DNA from: Faecalimonas sp.
GTDB taxonomy: Bacteria; Bacillota; Clostridia; Lachnospirales; Lachnospiraceae
Assembly (NCBI GenBank): GCA_029264305.1
Contig: JARICA010000009.1
Span: 62,001 to 126,000, forward strand
DNA: 64,000 nucleotides
Direction of reading: 5' to 3'
The notes under the pieces were generated by a model, which saw nothing but the letters and a program-made list of their open reading frames with translations, did no database searches and was not told where the DNA came from. Of the stretch, positions 42,354-51,731 are shown piece after piece. How positions within the stretch are numbered: position 1 is the first letter of the stretch; each line of letters begins with the position of its first letter. Position numbers and translations under genes: made by a program.

Positions 42354-44732
42354 ATGGTATTAGAACGTTTAGGAAAAGAATTACTCTTTTTAGATGGTGG
42401 TATGGGGACACTTTTACAAGAAAGAGGACTTTTACCAGGAGAACTTCCGGAAACTTGGAATATAAAAAACAAAGAAATTGTGATAGATATTCATCGTAAA
42501 TATTTTGAAGCGGGAAGCGATATTGTCCTAACGAATACATTCGGTGCAAATGCAATTAAATTTCATGATGATTCTTATAATTTAAAGCAAATTGTAGAAG
42601 AGGCAGTGGCAAATGTACACGAAGGAGCTAAAAAATGTAATAGGGACAGGAATGATTATTGTGTTGCCTTAGATATTGGACCTACTGGAAAACTTTTAGA
42701 ACCAATGGGTGACTTACCATTTGAAGAGGCGTACAATGCTTTTGCAGAAGTAATGCGTTATGGAGAGAATGCAGGGGCTGATTTGATATATATTGAAACA
42801 ATGAGTGATACATATGAGTTGAAGGCTGCTGTTCTTGCTGCAAAGGAAAATACGAATTTACCTATTTTTACAACGATGATTTTCAATGAAAATGGAAAAC
42901 TTCTAACAGGAGGAGATGTTCCTTCGGTAGTTGCAATGCTAGAAGGTTTACGCGTCAATGCGATTGGAATGAATTGTGGAATGGGACCTAAACAAATGAT
43001 TCCTATCTTAAAAGAAATGAAAAAATATACATCCCTTCCTATTATTGTTAAAGCGAATGCAGGACTTCCTAAACAAAAAAATGGAGAAACATATTATGAT
43101 GTATCTTCTGGAGAATTTGCGGATGCAATGGGAAAAATTGTGGACGAAGGCGGATGTGTAATTGGTGGATGTTGTGGGACAACACCAAAGCATATTTTTG
43201 AGATGAAAAATATATGTAAAAATAAAGACATAAAACCTTTGAAAAAGAAAAGTGATACAATTGTATCTTCTTATGGAAAGGCGGTTGTTTTTGGTCAAAA
43301 ACCGATTATTGTTGGGGAAAGAATTAATCCAACTGGAAAAAGTAAGATGAAACAGGCACTGAAAGAAAATCAGTTAGATTATCTTTTGAAAGAAGCGATT
43401 ATGCAACAGGAAAAAGGTGCAGATATACTTGATGTGAATGTTGGACTTCCGGATATAAATGAATCTGAGATGATGAAAAAAGTTATACCAGAGATTCAAA
43501 GTGTAACAAATCTTCCAATTCAAATAGATACTGTGGACGCAGTTGCTTTAGAGGGAGCAATGCGTTTATATAATGGAAAACCTATGGTAAATTCGGTTAC
43601 GGGTAAAAAAGAATCCATGGATAAAGTGTTTCCGCTTATCCAGAAGTATGGAGGAGTTGTAGTAGGGCTTACACTTGATGAACAAGGGATCCCAAAAACA
43701 GCACAAGGAAGAGTAGAAATTGCGAAAAAGATTATTTGTGAAGCGAAAAAATATGGAATAGAAAAAAAAGATATTATTATTGATGTCTTGACAATGACAA
43801 TTAGTTCAGAGCCAGAAGGAGCAAAAACAACTTTAGATGCATTGGAAATGGTAAAAACAATGTGTGGAGTACATACAATTTTGGGCGTGTCTAATATTTC
43901 TTTTGGATTACCTACAAGACCGATTATTAATGCAAATTTTTATACGATGGCAATGCAAAAAGGATTAAGTGCAGGGATAATCAATCCTTCTTCTGAGGCA
44001 ATGATGAATTCGTATTATGCTTTTTGTGCGTTGATGAATTTAGATAAAAATTGTGAACAATACATAACAAATTGTATGCCAAAGGAAACTGAAAAAAAGT
44101 CAATTTCAATAGTTACGCTTAAAACAGCAATTGAAAAGGGATTGCGAGAGGAAGCTGCGCAATCTGTTAAAGAATTGATAAAAACAAAGAAACCATTGGA
44201 TATTATTAATACATATTTGATACCAGCCTTGGACACAGTAGGAAAAGGATTTGAAAAAGGGACCGTTTTTCTTCCACAACTTTTAATGAGTGCAGAAGCG
44301 GCGAAAGAAGCTTTTTCTATTTTGAAAGAGGAGTTATCTAAGTCAGGACAAAATAATAATAAAAAAGAAAAAGTTATTTTAGCAACTGTCAAAGGTGATA
44401 TTCATGATATTGGGAAAAATATAGTGAAAGTTCTCATGGAAAATTATGCTTTTGATGTAATTGATTTAGGAAAAGATGTAGACCCTGAACTTATTGTAGA
44501 AACAGCAAAAAAACAGAAGGTAAAATTAGTGGGATTAAGTGCATTAATGACAACAACTGTAGTTAGTATGGAAGAAACTATAAAGCGGTTGCGAAAAGAA
44601 GTGCCAGATTGCAAAGTAATGGTAGGAGGTGCTGTCCTTAATCAAGAATATGCAGATATGATAGGGGCAGATTTTTATGGAAAAGATGCGATGCAGTCAG
44701 TATATTATGCACAGAAAGTATTAAAACATTAG
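42354..44732 (+). CDS. metH: B12-dependent methionine synthase (without activation domain)
   Basis: 792 residues in three modules. Homocysteine/zinc domain (about 1-290; NCGMGP and GGCCGTTP supply zinc cysteines), pterin-binding TIM barrel (about 310-570; GERINPTGKSKM, DVNVGLPD), and the cobalamin cap and Rossmann domains (about 585-792; DIHDIGKNIV carries the lower-ligand His). It moves methyl from 5-methyl-THF to homocysteine. E. coli MetH has over 1200 residues; the missing C-terminal module is the preceding gene. Confidence 0.95.
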   Translation: MVLERLGKELLFLDGGMGTLLQERGLLPGELPETWNIKNKEIVIDIHRKYFEAGSDIVLTNTFGANAIKFHDDSYNLKQIVEEAVANVHEGAKKCNRDRNDYCVALDIGPTGKLLEPMGDLPFEEAYNAFAEVMRYGENAGADLIYIETMSDTYELKAAVLAAKENTNLPIFTTMIFNENGKLLTGGDVPSVVAMLEGLRVNAIGMNCGMGPKQMIPILKEMKKYTSLPIIVKANAGLPKQKNGETYYDVSSGEFADAMGKIVDEGGCVIGGCCGTTPKHIFEMKNICKNKDIKPLKKKSDTIVSSYGKAVVFGQKPIIVGERINPTGKSKMKQALKENQLDYLLKEAIMQQEKGADILDVNVGLPDINESEMMKKVIPEIQSVTNLPIQIDTVDAVALEGAMRLYNGKPMVNSVTGKKESMDKVFPLIQKYGGVVVGLTLDEQGIPKTAQGRVEIAKKIICEAKKYGIEKKDIIIDVLTMTISSEPEGAKTTLDALEMVKTMCGVHTILGVSNISFGLPTRPIINANFYTMAMQKGLSAGIINPSSEAMMNSYYAFCALMNLDKNCEQYITNCMPKETEKKSISIVTLKTAIEKGLREEAAQSVKELIKTKKPLDIINTYLIPALDTVGKGFEKGTVFLPQLLMSAEAAKEAFSILKEELSKSGQNNNKKEKVILATVKGDIHDIGKNIVKVLMENYAFDVIDLGKDVDPELIVETAKKQKVKLVGLSALMTTTVVSMEETIKRLRKEVPDCKVMVGGAVLNQEYADMIGADFYGKDAMQSVYYAQKVLKH

Positions 44733-44743
44733 GAGGAGAAAAA

Positions 44744-46252
44744 ATGCGAGGATTAAAAACACCTGTAAGATACATTAGAAGAAAAGTGTTTGAGGAAGTG
44801 GCAAGAGTAGGATTTACCTCTACGCCAGAAACATTGATTGAGGATATTGAAGAAATTCCATATCGTCTTGTAAATGAAGATACAGAAAAATTTAGGGAAA
44901 GTGTATATCGTTCTCGGGCAATTGTAAGAGAGAGACTTCGTCTTGCGATGGGGATGTCGCTTCGTCCAGAAGATAAACCGGTTCATTTAACAGCCGGAAT
45001 TGAAGAAAGCAATATTTCAGCTAAATATTACGAGCCACCTCTTATGCAAGTGATTCCATCTGCTTGTGCTTCGTGTGAAGAAAAAGAATATGAGGTTAGC
45101 AATATGTGTAAAGGATGTTTAGCTCATCCATGTAAAGAAGTCTGTCCCGTTGGTGCAATTTCGATGAAAAACGGTCATTCGTTTATTGATCAAAGTAAAT
45201 GTATTAAATGTGGTAAATGTAAAGCGAATTGTCCATATGATGCAATTGCAAAAAAAGAGCGTCCATGCCAAAAATCATGTGGTGTAAATGCGATTGTTTC
45301 AGATAAATATGGTCGTGCTAAAATTGATAATGATAAATGTGTTTCCTGTGGGATGTGCATGGTTTCCTGTCCATTTGGAGCGATTTCTGATAAATCTCAG
45401 ATTTTTCAATTGGCTAGAGCATTAAGAGAAGGTGGAGAAATTATAGCAGAAATTGCACCAGCGTTTGTAGGACAATTCGGACCGAATATTACTCCAAGAA
45501 ATATTAAGGCAGCATTACATGAATTAGGATTTAAAGAAGTGTATGAGGTTGCACTTGGTGCTGATATAGGGGCGATTTCAGAAGCCCATCATTATGTGGA
45601 AAAAGTCGTTACTGGAGAATTACCATTCTTGTTAACATCATGTTGTCCATCCTGGTCTGTTTTAACAAAAAAATATTTTCCTGATTTGGTAGATCAGGTT
45701 TCACAAGAATTAACACCTATGGTTGCTACAGCAAGAACAATTAAACAGGAACACCCGAATGCAAAGGTAGTATTTATTGGACCGTGTGCATCTAAAAAAT
45801 TAGAAGCATCACGAAGAACAGTAAGAAGCGATGTGGACTTTGTTATTACTTTTGAAGAATTACAAGGTATGTTTGATGCAAAAGAAATTAATTTAGAGAA
45901 ATATGAAGCGGAATCTTCTTTCCATGATGCAACAGGAGCAGGAAGAGGGTATGCAGCAGCAGGTGGCGTTGCAGCAGCAATTGAAAAATGCATTAATGAA
46001 TATTATCCAGATGTGGAAGTGAACATTGAACATGCAGAAGGCCTTGCAGAATGTAAAAAGATGCTTGTTCTAGCAAAAGCCGGGAAAATGAACGGATGTT
46101 TAATTGAAGGAATGGGATGTCCTGGAGGGTGTATAGCTGGTGCAGGAACGAACATTGAAATTCCAAAAGCAAAAAAAGCGCTAGGTGATTTTGTGGCAAA
46201 ATCCTCAAAAAATTTACCGGCAAAAGAACTAGAAGAAATAGAATTGAAATAA
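44744..46252 (+). CDS. Monomeric [FeFe] hydrogenase (group B-like)
   Basis: 502 residues. The N-terminal part has a cysteine motif (CASCEEKEYEVSNMCKGC) and a 2[4Fe-4S] ferredoxin region (CIKCGKCKANCP, CVSCGMCMVSCP). The catalytic H-cluster motifs follow: L1 TSCCPSW from residue 298, L2 GPCASKKLEA, L3 EGMGCPGGCIAGAG. The variants fit the group B monomeric enzymes of Clostridia, whose physiological partner is uncertain (probably ferredoxin). No maturase genes are nearby. It starts 11 bases after metH and may share its transcript. Confidence 0.88.
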   Translation: MRGLKTPVRYIRRKVFEEVARVGFTSTPETLIEDIEEIPYRLVNEDTEKFRESVYRSRAIVRERLRLAMGMSLRPEDKPVHLTAGIEESNISAKYYEPPLMQVIPSACASCEEKEYEVSNMCKGCLAHPCKEVCPVGAISMKNGHSFIDQSKCIKCGKCKANCPYDAIAKKERPCQKSCGVNAIVSDKYGRAKIDNDKCVSCGMCMVSCPFGAISDKSQIFQLARALREGGEIIAEIAPAFVGQFGPNITPRNIKAALHELGFKEVYEVALGADIGAISEAHHYVEKVVTGELPFLLTSCCPSWSVLTKKYFPDLVDQVSQELTPMVATARTIKQEHPNAKVVFIGPCASKKLEASRRTVRSDVDFVITFEELQGMFDAKEINLEKYEAESSFHDATGAGRGYAAAGGVAAAIEKCINEYYPDVEVNIEHAEGLAECKKMLVLAKAGKMNGCLIEGMGCPGGCIAGAGTNIEIPKAKKALGDFVAKSSKNLPAKELEEIELK

Positions 46253-46314
46253 GTCTTTTTTTGTGTTATGATAGATGAAAAGTGATAAGTTTAATGTATG
46301 GAGGTGCATAAATT

Positions 46315-46437
46315 ATGGCATTTTGGGCAACATTAATTCAAACTATTATAAAGATGGTCATCGTTGGTGCGGCAGCCTTTGGTGGCATTATGTTAGGAAA
46401 AACGTTACGCAAAAGAAAGAATGAAAAAGATAAATAG
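46315..46437 (+). CDS. Small single-pass membrane protein (40 residues)
   Basis: ATG 46315 with GGAGG ten bases upstream; stop TAG at 46435-46437. The product is one membrane helix (about residues 5-28, with a GGxxLGK turn) and a basic tail RKRKNEKDK. It has a good ribosome site and its own terminator, so it is likely real. Function unknown. Confidence 0.65.
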   Translation: MAFWATLIQTIIKMVIVGAAAFGGIMLGKTLRKRKNEKDK

Positions 46438-46445
46438 TCGTGAGG

Positions 46446-46474
46446 ACGGGATGGATTTTCCATCTCGTTTTTTC
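46446..46474 (+). terminator. Terminator after the small membrane protein gene
   Basis: Nine-pair stem (46446-46454 with 46460-46468, one wobble), then a T-run. Confidence 0.85.
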
Positions 46475-46497
46475 GTATAAGAAGGGGAGAAACTTAT

Positions 46498-46526
46498 TTG
46501 ACAAAAGGAGAAAGTAACTTTATAAT
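46498..46526 (+). promoter_or_regulatory. Consensus promoter of alaS
   Basis: Perfect TTGACA (46498-46503), 17-base spacer, perfect TATAAT (46521-46526). The leader of about 55 bases is too short for a T-box. Confidence 0.88.
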
Positions 46527-46585
46527 TAGTTGTTAGCAAATTAATCAGAAATGATTGTTAATATTTTATGAGCAGGAGGACAATA

Positions 46586-49225
46586 ATGCAACCATATGGA
46601 GTAAATGAATTGAGAAAAATGTTCCTTGATTTCTTTGAAAGCAAAGGACATTTAGCAATGAAGAGTTTTTCGTTAGTGCCACACAATGATAATAGTCTTT
46701 TATTAATTAATTCAGGAATGGCACCATTAAAACCATATTTTACAGGTCAGGAGATTCCACCAAGAAATCGTATGACAACTTGTCAGAAATGTATTCGTAC
46801 AGGAGATATTGAAAATGTTGGAAAGACGGCACGACACGGCACATTTTTTGAAATGTTAGGTAACTTCTCGTTTGGTGATTATTTTAAAAGAGAAGCAATT
46901 CAATGGTCGTGGGAATTCCTTACAGAAGTTGTTGGATTAGATGCCGATAGACTTTATCCATCTGTATATGAAGAAGATGATGAAGCCTATGAGATTTGGA
47001 ATAAAGAAATGGGTATTTCAGCAGAACGTATTTTTAAATTTGGAAAAGAAGATAATTTTTGGGAACATGGTTCAGGTCCTTGTGGTCCTTGTTCAGAAAT
47101 TTATTATGATAGAGGAGAAAAATACGGTTGCGGTGATCCAAATTGTACAGTGGGTTGTGAATGTGATAGATATATGGAAATTTGGAATAATGTATTTACG
47201 CAATTTGATAATGATGGAAAAGGACATTATGAAGAGTTAGAACAAAAGAATATTGATACAGGTATGGGATTAGAACGTCTTGCATCGATTGTGCAGGATG
47301 TAGATTCTATTTTTGATGTGGATACATTGAAAGCACTTCGTGAACATATTTGTGCGCTTGCAGGAACAGAATATGGAAAAGAATATAGCAAAGATGTATC
47401 TATTCGTGTTGTAACAGATCATATTCGTTCTGTGACATTTATGATTTCAGATGGAATTATGCCTTCAAATAATGGAAGAGGATATGTACTTCGCCGTCTA
47501 CTTCGTCGAGCTTGTCGTCATGGACGTATTTTAGGTATAGAGGGACAATTTTTAACAAAATTGTGCGAAACAGTTATCAATGGATCTAAAGACGGTTATC
47601 CAGAATTAGAAGAGAAAAAAGACATGATTTTCAATGTGATTCGTCAAGAAGAAGAACAGTTCAATAAAACAATTGATCAGGGATTAGGTATTTTGTCTGA
47701 AATGATTCAAGAAATGACAGACAAAAATGAAACAACATTATCTGGAGATAATGCATTTAAATTATACGATACATATGGTTTTCCACTTGATTTAACAAAA
47801 GAAATTTTAGAAGAAAAGGGATTTTCAATAGATGAAGAAGGTTTTAAAATTTCTATGGAAGAGCAACGTGTAAAAGCAAGAAAAGCACGTGGTGTAAGTA
47901 ACTATATGGGTGCAGATGCAACTGTCTATGATGAAATTGATCCTTCTATTACAACAGAATTTGTTGGTTATGATCATTTATCATATGATTCAGAAATTAC
48001 TGTTTTAACAACAGAAAATGAAATTGTAAATACACTTTTAGAAGGTACAAAAGGAACGATTCTTGTAAATGCTACACCATTTTATGCAACAATGGGTGGA
48101 CAAGAAGGAGATAAAGGTGTTATTAAGACAGAAAATGCAGAGTTTGTTGTAGAAGAAACAATTAAACTGTTGGGCGGAAAAATAGGTCATGTTGGAAAGG
48201 TCACAAAAGGAAGCTTTGCAGTTGGAGAAAAAGTAACACTTTCTGTAGAACAAAGTGGACGTGTTAATACTTGTAAAAATCATAGTGCAACACATTTACT
48301 TCAGAAAGCACTAAAAACTGTTTTGGGGTCACATGTAGAGCAAAAAGGATCTTTAGTTACACCAGATAGACTTCGTTTTGACTTTGTACATTTTTCAGCA
48401 ATGACACCAGAAGAGATTTTAAAAACAGAAGAGTTAGTTAATGCTGAGATAGCAAAAAATAGCGCGGTCATTACAGAAGTGATGAATATTGAACAGGCAA
48501 AAGCAACAGGAGCAATGGCGTTGTTTGGTGAGAAATATGAAGAAGATGTTCGTGTTGTATCTATGGGAGATTTTTCAAAAGAACTTTGTGGTGGAACACA
48601 TGTTGCTAACACTGGTATGATTACAACATTCAAAATTCTTTCAGAATCAGGAGTTGCTTCCGGTGTACGCCGTATAGAAGCAATTACAGGTGATGGAGTA
48701 TTTTCGTATTATCGTGAGATAGAAAAAGAATTAAATGAAGTAGCAAAAGTGGCAAAAGCAACACCGGCACAGTTGAAAGATAAAGTAGAACATATGTTAT
48801 CTGAAATTAAAGCGTTACAGAGTGAAGTGGAAGCATTGAAGAGTAAACTTGCTAAAGATGCACTTGGAGATGTTATGAATCAGATTGTAGATGTGAAAGG
48901 AATTAAATTGCTTGCAACTGCAGTTGAAGATGTAGATATGAACGGCCTTCGTGATTTAGGAGATCAGTTAAAAGAAAAATTAGGAGAAGGTGTAGTTGTT
49001 ATTGCGTCATCATCAAATGGAAAAGTGAACTTGATTGCTATGGCAACTGAGGAAGCAATGAAAAAGGGTGCTCATGCTGGTAATTTGATTAAAGGGATTG
49101 CAGCACTTGTAGGTGGCGGCGGAGGAGGTCGTCCAAATATGGCACAGGCAGGAGGAAAAAATCCGGCGGGAATTCCAGAAGCAATTGCAAAAGTGCAGGA
49201 AGTGTTAGAAGAACAAATTTCTTAA
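46586..49225 (+). CDS. alaS: Alanyl-tRNA synthetase
   Basis: ATG 46586 follows AGGAGG; the ATG at 46568 comes before that site. 879 residues. Class II catalytic domain (MAPLKPYFTG, RTGDIENVGKTARHGTFFE), tRNA-recognition domain, editing domain with HSATH and CGGTH zinc ligands, coiled coil, and a C-terminal DHHA1/C-Ala domain with the GGGGGGRPNMAQAGG segment. It charges tRNA-Ala; the stand-alone editing protein at 338-1501 may assist it. Confidence 0.97.
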   Translation: MQPYGVNELRKMFLDFFESKGHLAMKSFSLVPHNDNSLLLINSGMAPLKPYFTGQEIPPRNRMTTCQKCIRTGDIENVGKTARHGTFFEMLGNFSFGDYFKREAIQWSWEFLTEVVGLDADRLYPSVYEEDDEAYEIWNKEMGISAERIFKFGKEDNFWEHGSGPCGPCSEIYYDRGEKYGCGDPNCTVGCECDRYMEIWNNVFTQFDNDGKGHYEELEQKNIDTGMGLERLASIVQDVDSIFDVDTLKALREHICALAGTEYGKEYSKDVSIRVVTDHIRSVTFMISDGIMPSNNGRGYVLRRLLRRACRHGRILGIEGQFLTKLCETVINGSKDGYPELEEKKDMIFNVIRQEEEQFNKTIDQGLGILSEMIQEMTDKNETTLSGDNAFKLYDTYGFPLDLTKEILEEKGFSIDEEGFKISMEEQRVKARKARGVSNYMGADATVYDEIDPSITTEFVGYDHLSYDSEITVLTTENEIVNTLLEGTKGTILVNATPFYATMGGQEGDKGVIKTENAEFVVEETIKLLGGKIGHVGKVTKGSFAVGEKVTLSVEQSGRVNTCKNHSATHLLQKALKTVLGSHVEQKGSLVTPDRLRFDFVHFSAMTPEEILKTEELVNAEIAKNSAVITEVMNIEQAKATGAMALFGEKYEEDVRVVSMGDFSKELCGGTHVANTGMITTFKILSESGVASGVRRIEAITGDGVFSYYREIEKELNEVAKVAKATPAQLKDKVEHMLSEIKALQSEVEALKSKLAKDALGDVMNQIVDVKGIKLLATAVEDVDMNGLRDLGDQLKEKLGEGVVVIASSSNGKVNLIAMATEEAMKKGAHAGNLIKGIAALVGGGGGGRPNMAQAGGKNPAGIPEAIAKVQEVLEEQIS

Positions 49226-49261
49226 GAAAATCAAAAAAATGTTTTTTTTGGTAAGAAACAG

Positions 49262-49289
49262 TTGACGAAACGATAAAATATGCTATAAT
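49262..49289 (+). promoter_or_regulatory. Promoter of rpsU
   Basis: TTGACG (49262-49267), 16-base spacer, TATAAT (49284-49289) with TG upstream (extended -10). Confidence 0.8.
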
Positions 49290-49368
49290 ACAGTGTAGTG
49301 CAATAAAAATACCCGAACAGTCGTATGATGCACAATATAGGGCTGGAGGGGAGGTTAGGTGTGAGACT

Positions 49369-49545
49369 ATGTCAAATGTAATCGTAAAAGAAAACGAAAC
49401 GTTAGATAGTGCTTTACGCAGATTCAAAAGAAACTGTGCAAAAGCTGGTATTCAACAAGAAATTCGTAAAAGAGAACATTACGAAAAACCAAGCGTAAGA
49501 CGTAAAAAGAAATCTGAAGCTGCTAGAAAACGTAAATTTAACTAA
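49369..49545 (+). CDS. rpsU: 30S ribosomal protein bS21
   Basis: 58 residues: [20 protein letters not shown] at the start, then the basic [18 protein letters not shown] ending of bS21, which helps mRNA binding on the 30S subunit. AGGTG lies seven bases before the ATG. The gene has its own promoter and terminator. Confidence 0.96.
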   Translation: MSNVIVKENETLDSALRRFKRNCAKAGIQQEIRKREHYEKPSVRRKKKSEAARKRKFN

Positions 49546-49562
49546 TATGTGCAAAAAGTGAA

Positions 49563-49589
49563 GGGAGTATTGAAAAATGCTCCCTTTTT
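49563..49589 (+). terminator. Terminator of rpsU
   Basis: Stem GGGAGTAT (49563-49570) with ATGCTCCC (49577-49584), one wobble, then TTTTT. Confidence 0.87.
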
Positions 49590-49616
49590 ATACTAGTATT
49601 AATGAGGATAAGATGA

Positions 49617-50204
49617 ATGTGGAATGCAACGTTATTTGGAATTGAAAGTTATAAGATGATATTATGGTTTTTGACTTACAGTATTTTAGGATGGATAGTC
49701 GAATCTATTTATATGTCTATTTGTAATCGCAAATTAACAAATAGAGGGTTTGCAAAAGGGCCTATTTGTCCGATTTACGGAGTAGGTGCATTGACAGTGT
49801 TTGTTATTTTGAGACCATATAGCCATAGTTTGTTGTTACTTTTCTTGTTAGGGTCAGTGTTGGCAACTACTCTTGAATATATAACAGCAATTATTATGAA
49901 TAAGATGTTTGGAGAGATTTGGTGGGATTATACCGATAAGCCGTTTAATTATAAAGGAATTCTTTGTTTGGAAAGTTCGATTGCGTGGGGATTTTATACA
50001 GTTATTTTATTTACATTTTTGCATGGCTTTGTGGATGGGTTGGTAAACCGTATTCCTTTTAGTGTAGGAAGAACAGTAGGAACAATTATCTTAGCACTAG
50101 TGGCAGTGGATTATACAATTGTGATGTATAAACAAAAGAAAGAAAGTTTTTCTAAGCGTGTATTAGAGATAAAAGAAAATATTTCATTCAGAATACGAAG
50201 ATAG
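49617..50204 (+). CDS. Putative ABC-transporter type IV membrane protein (CmpB-like)
   Basis: 195 residues with about five membrane helices. The motifs GWIVESIYMSI, NRGFAKGPICPIYGVGA, TTLEYITAI and GEIWWDYTDKPFNYKGILCLE are those of the PF06541 family, annotated as putative ABC-transporter type IV. No ATPase gene is adjacent, and the transporter label of the family is weakly supported. It likely forms an operon with the small membrane protein that follows. Confidence 0.8.
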   Translation: MWNATLFGIESYKMILWFLTYSILGWIVESIYMSICNRKLTNRGFAKGPICPIYGVGALTVFVILRPYSHSLLLLFLLGSVLATTLEYITAIIMNKMFGEIWWDYTDKPFNYKGILCLESSIAWGFYTVILFTFLHGFVDGLVNRIPFSVGRTVGTIILALVAVDYTIVMYKQKKESFSKRVLEIKENISFRIRR

Positions 50205-50216
50205 GAAGTGAGCAGA

Positions 50217-50405
50217 ATGGACTCAAAAATGGACGTAAAGAAATTTTTGATATATTATGGAATTATGTCGATTATTATTATTATTTTCGGAAAGATGTTC
50301 CCGCAATGGGTTAAGGATAATACGATGTTATACTATATTATTCTTGTAGGGGCAGCATTTCCGGCAGATATATTATCAAGACGTGGAAACAAAAAAGACA
50401 AATAA
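50217..50405 (+). CDS. Small membrane protein of unknown function
   Basis: 62 residues from ATG 50217 (AGGAAGTGAG upstream); a GTG at 50208 is in the ribosome site. Two membrane helices (about 10-28 and 36-52) and a basic C-terminus (SRRGNKKDK). No family recognised. It follows the CmpB-like gene by 12 bases and ends before a terminator, so the two may work together. Confidence 0.65.
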   Translation: MDSKMDVKKFLIYYGIMSIIIIIFGKMFPQWVKDNTMLYYIILVGAAFPADILSRRGNKKDK

Positions 50406-50409
50406 AAAG

Positions 50410-50446
50410 AAAGCATAGTTATTGGAGAGGATGACTATGCTTTTTG
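50410..50446 (+). terminator. Terminator after the CmpB-like operon
   Basis: Ten-pair perfect stem (50410-50419 with 50434-50443), then a T-run. Confidence 0.87.
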
Positions 50447-50516
50447 CTTTGTAACAGATGACATAATTCTGGATTTTCTTGCTTATAATGATAACAGAAT
50501 ATAGATAAGGAGTAAG

Positions 50517-51677
50517 ATGATGAAAGGGATTATATCTGTATTGATGAGTTTTCTCCTGTTTGGACAGTGTGTTTTTGCAGCCCCAGCCCCCAAAAATACA
50601 ATAGAAATTGAGGCGAAATCTGGAATTTTGATGGAGGAATCTACAGGGAAAATAATTTATGAGAAAAATCCAGATGAAAAATTGCCACCAGCTAGTGTTA
50701 CGAAAGTGATGACGATTCTTTTGATTTTTGATGCTATTGATGCTGGTAAAATCAAATTAGAAGATACGGTTACTGTATCAGAGTTTGCGGCATCCATGGG
50801 AGGATCTCAGGTCTTTTTAGAGCCAGGAGAAACACAATCAGTGGAAACTATGTTGAAGTGTATAATAGTTTCGTCTGCGAATGATGCATGTGTAGCTATG
50901 GCAGAATATATTAGTGGTGACGAAAAAACTTTTGTTCATCAAATGAATGAAAGAGCAAAGAAATTGGGAATGAGGAATACACATTTTGTGAATTGTAATG
51001 GCTTAGACGAAAAAGATCATTTAACAACAGCTAGAGATATAGCTATCATGTCAAAAGAATTAATTTCCAAATATCCAGAAATATATAAATATACAAAAAT
51101 ATGGCAGGAAAATATTACACACAAAACGAAAAAAGGAGTATCCGAGTTTGGATTGACAAATACAAATAAATTCATTCGACAATATCCATATGCAACAGGG
51201 TTAAAAACGGGTTCGACAGGAAAAGCAAAATTTTGTTTGTCAGCTACAGCAGAAAAAGAAAAAATAAAATTAATTTCGGTTGTAATGTCTTCGCCAAATG
51301 CAAAACAACGAGTAAAAGATACGGTTATGTTAATGAATTATGGTTTTGGAAAATGTAAAAAATACGAAGATGAAATGCCAATGAAGGAAAGAAAAATAAA
51401 AGTGGAGAAAGGAAAAAAGGAAGAAGTAAAGGTATATGTGAAAAAGGGATTTGAGTATGTGAGTGTATCAGGGGAAGATGTTTCTAATATAAAGAAAAAA
51501 ATAGAGATAAAGAAAACAATAACTGCACCAATAAAAAAGGGGGAGAAGCTAGGAAAAATTTCGTATTCTTTAAATAAGAAAGAAATCGGTTATCTTCCAA
51601 TTTTAGCCAAAGAAAAAATTGCAAAGATAGATTATTTTTATGCAGCCTCTTTTGTGTTAAAAAGCTTTTTCTTGTAA
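50517..51677 (+). CDS. D-alanyl-D-alanine carboxypeptidase (DacF-like, S11)
   Basis: 386 residues. Signal peptide (1-21, ending VFAAP), then the penicillin-binding S11 fold: SxxK at Ser60 (SVTK), SxN as SAN, and KTG at about 230. A C-terminal beta domain and a final amphipathic/hydrophobic helix (YFYAASFVLKSFF) anchor it to the membrane. It trims the terminal D-Ala of peptidoglycan stems. DacF-type enzymes can act in spore cortex formation; the presence of a second copy nearby (54008) suggests a division of labour. Confidence 0.92.
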   Translation: MMKGIISVLMSFLLFGQCVFAAPAPKNTIEIEAKSGILMEESTGKIIYEKNPDEKLPPASVTKVMTILLIFDAIDAGKIKLEDTVTVSEFAASMGGSQVFLEPGETQSVETMLKCIIVSSANDACVAMAEYISGDEKTFVHQMNERAKKLGMRNTHFVNCNGLDEKDHLTTARDIAIMSKELISKYPEIYKYTKIWQENITHKTKKGVSEFGLTNTNKFIRQYPYATGLKTGSTGKAKFCLSATAEKEKIKLISVVMSSPNAKQRVKDTVMLMNYGFGKCKKYEDEMPMKERKIKVEKGKKEEVKVYVKKGFEYVSVSGEDVSNIKKKIEIKKTITAPIKKGEKLGKISYSLNKKEIGYLPILAKEKIAKIDYFYAASFVLKSFFL

Positions 51678-51731
51678 ATAAGTTGGAAAAACTATATAAT
51701 AATACGGAAAGACGAAAAAGGATGTAAAGAA

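Noticed and set aside
46475-46585. T-box riboswitch in front of alaS
   Set aside because: The leader from the consensus promoter is only about 55 bases and has no T-box sequence.
49089-49427. 112-residue - strand frame over the alaS end and rpsU start
   Set aside because: Covers two confident + strand genes and the rpsU promoter; composition mirrors them.
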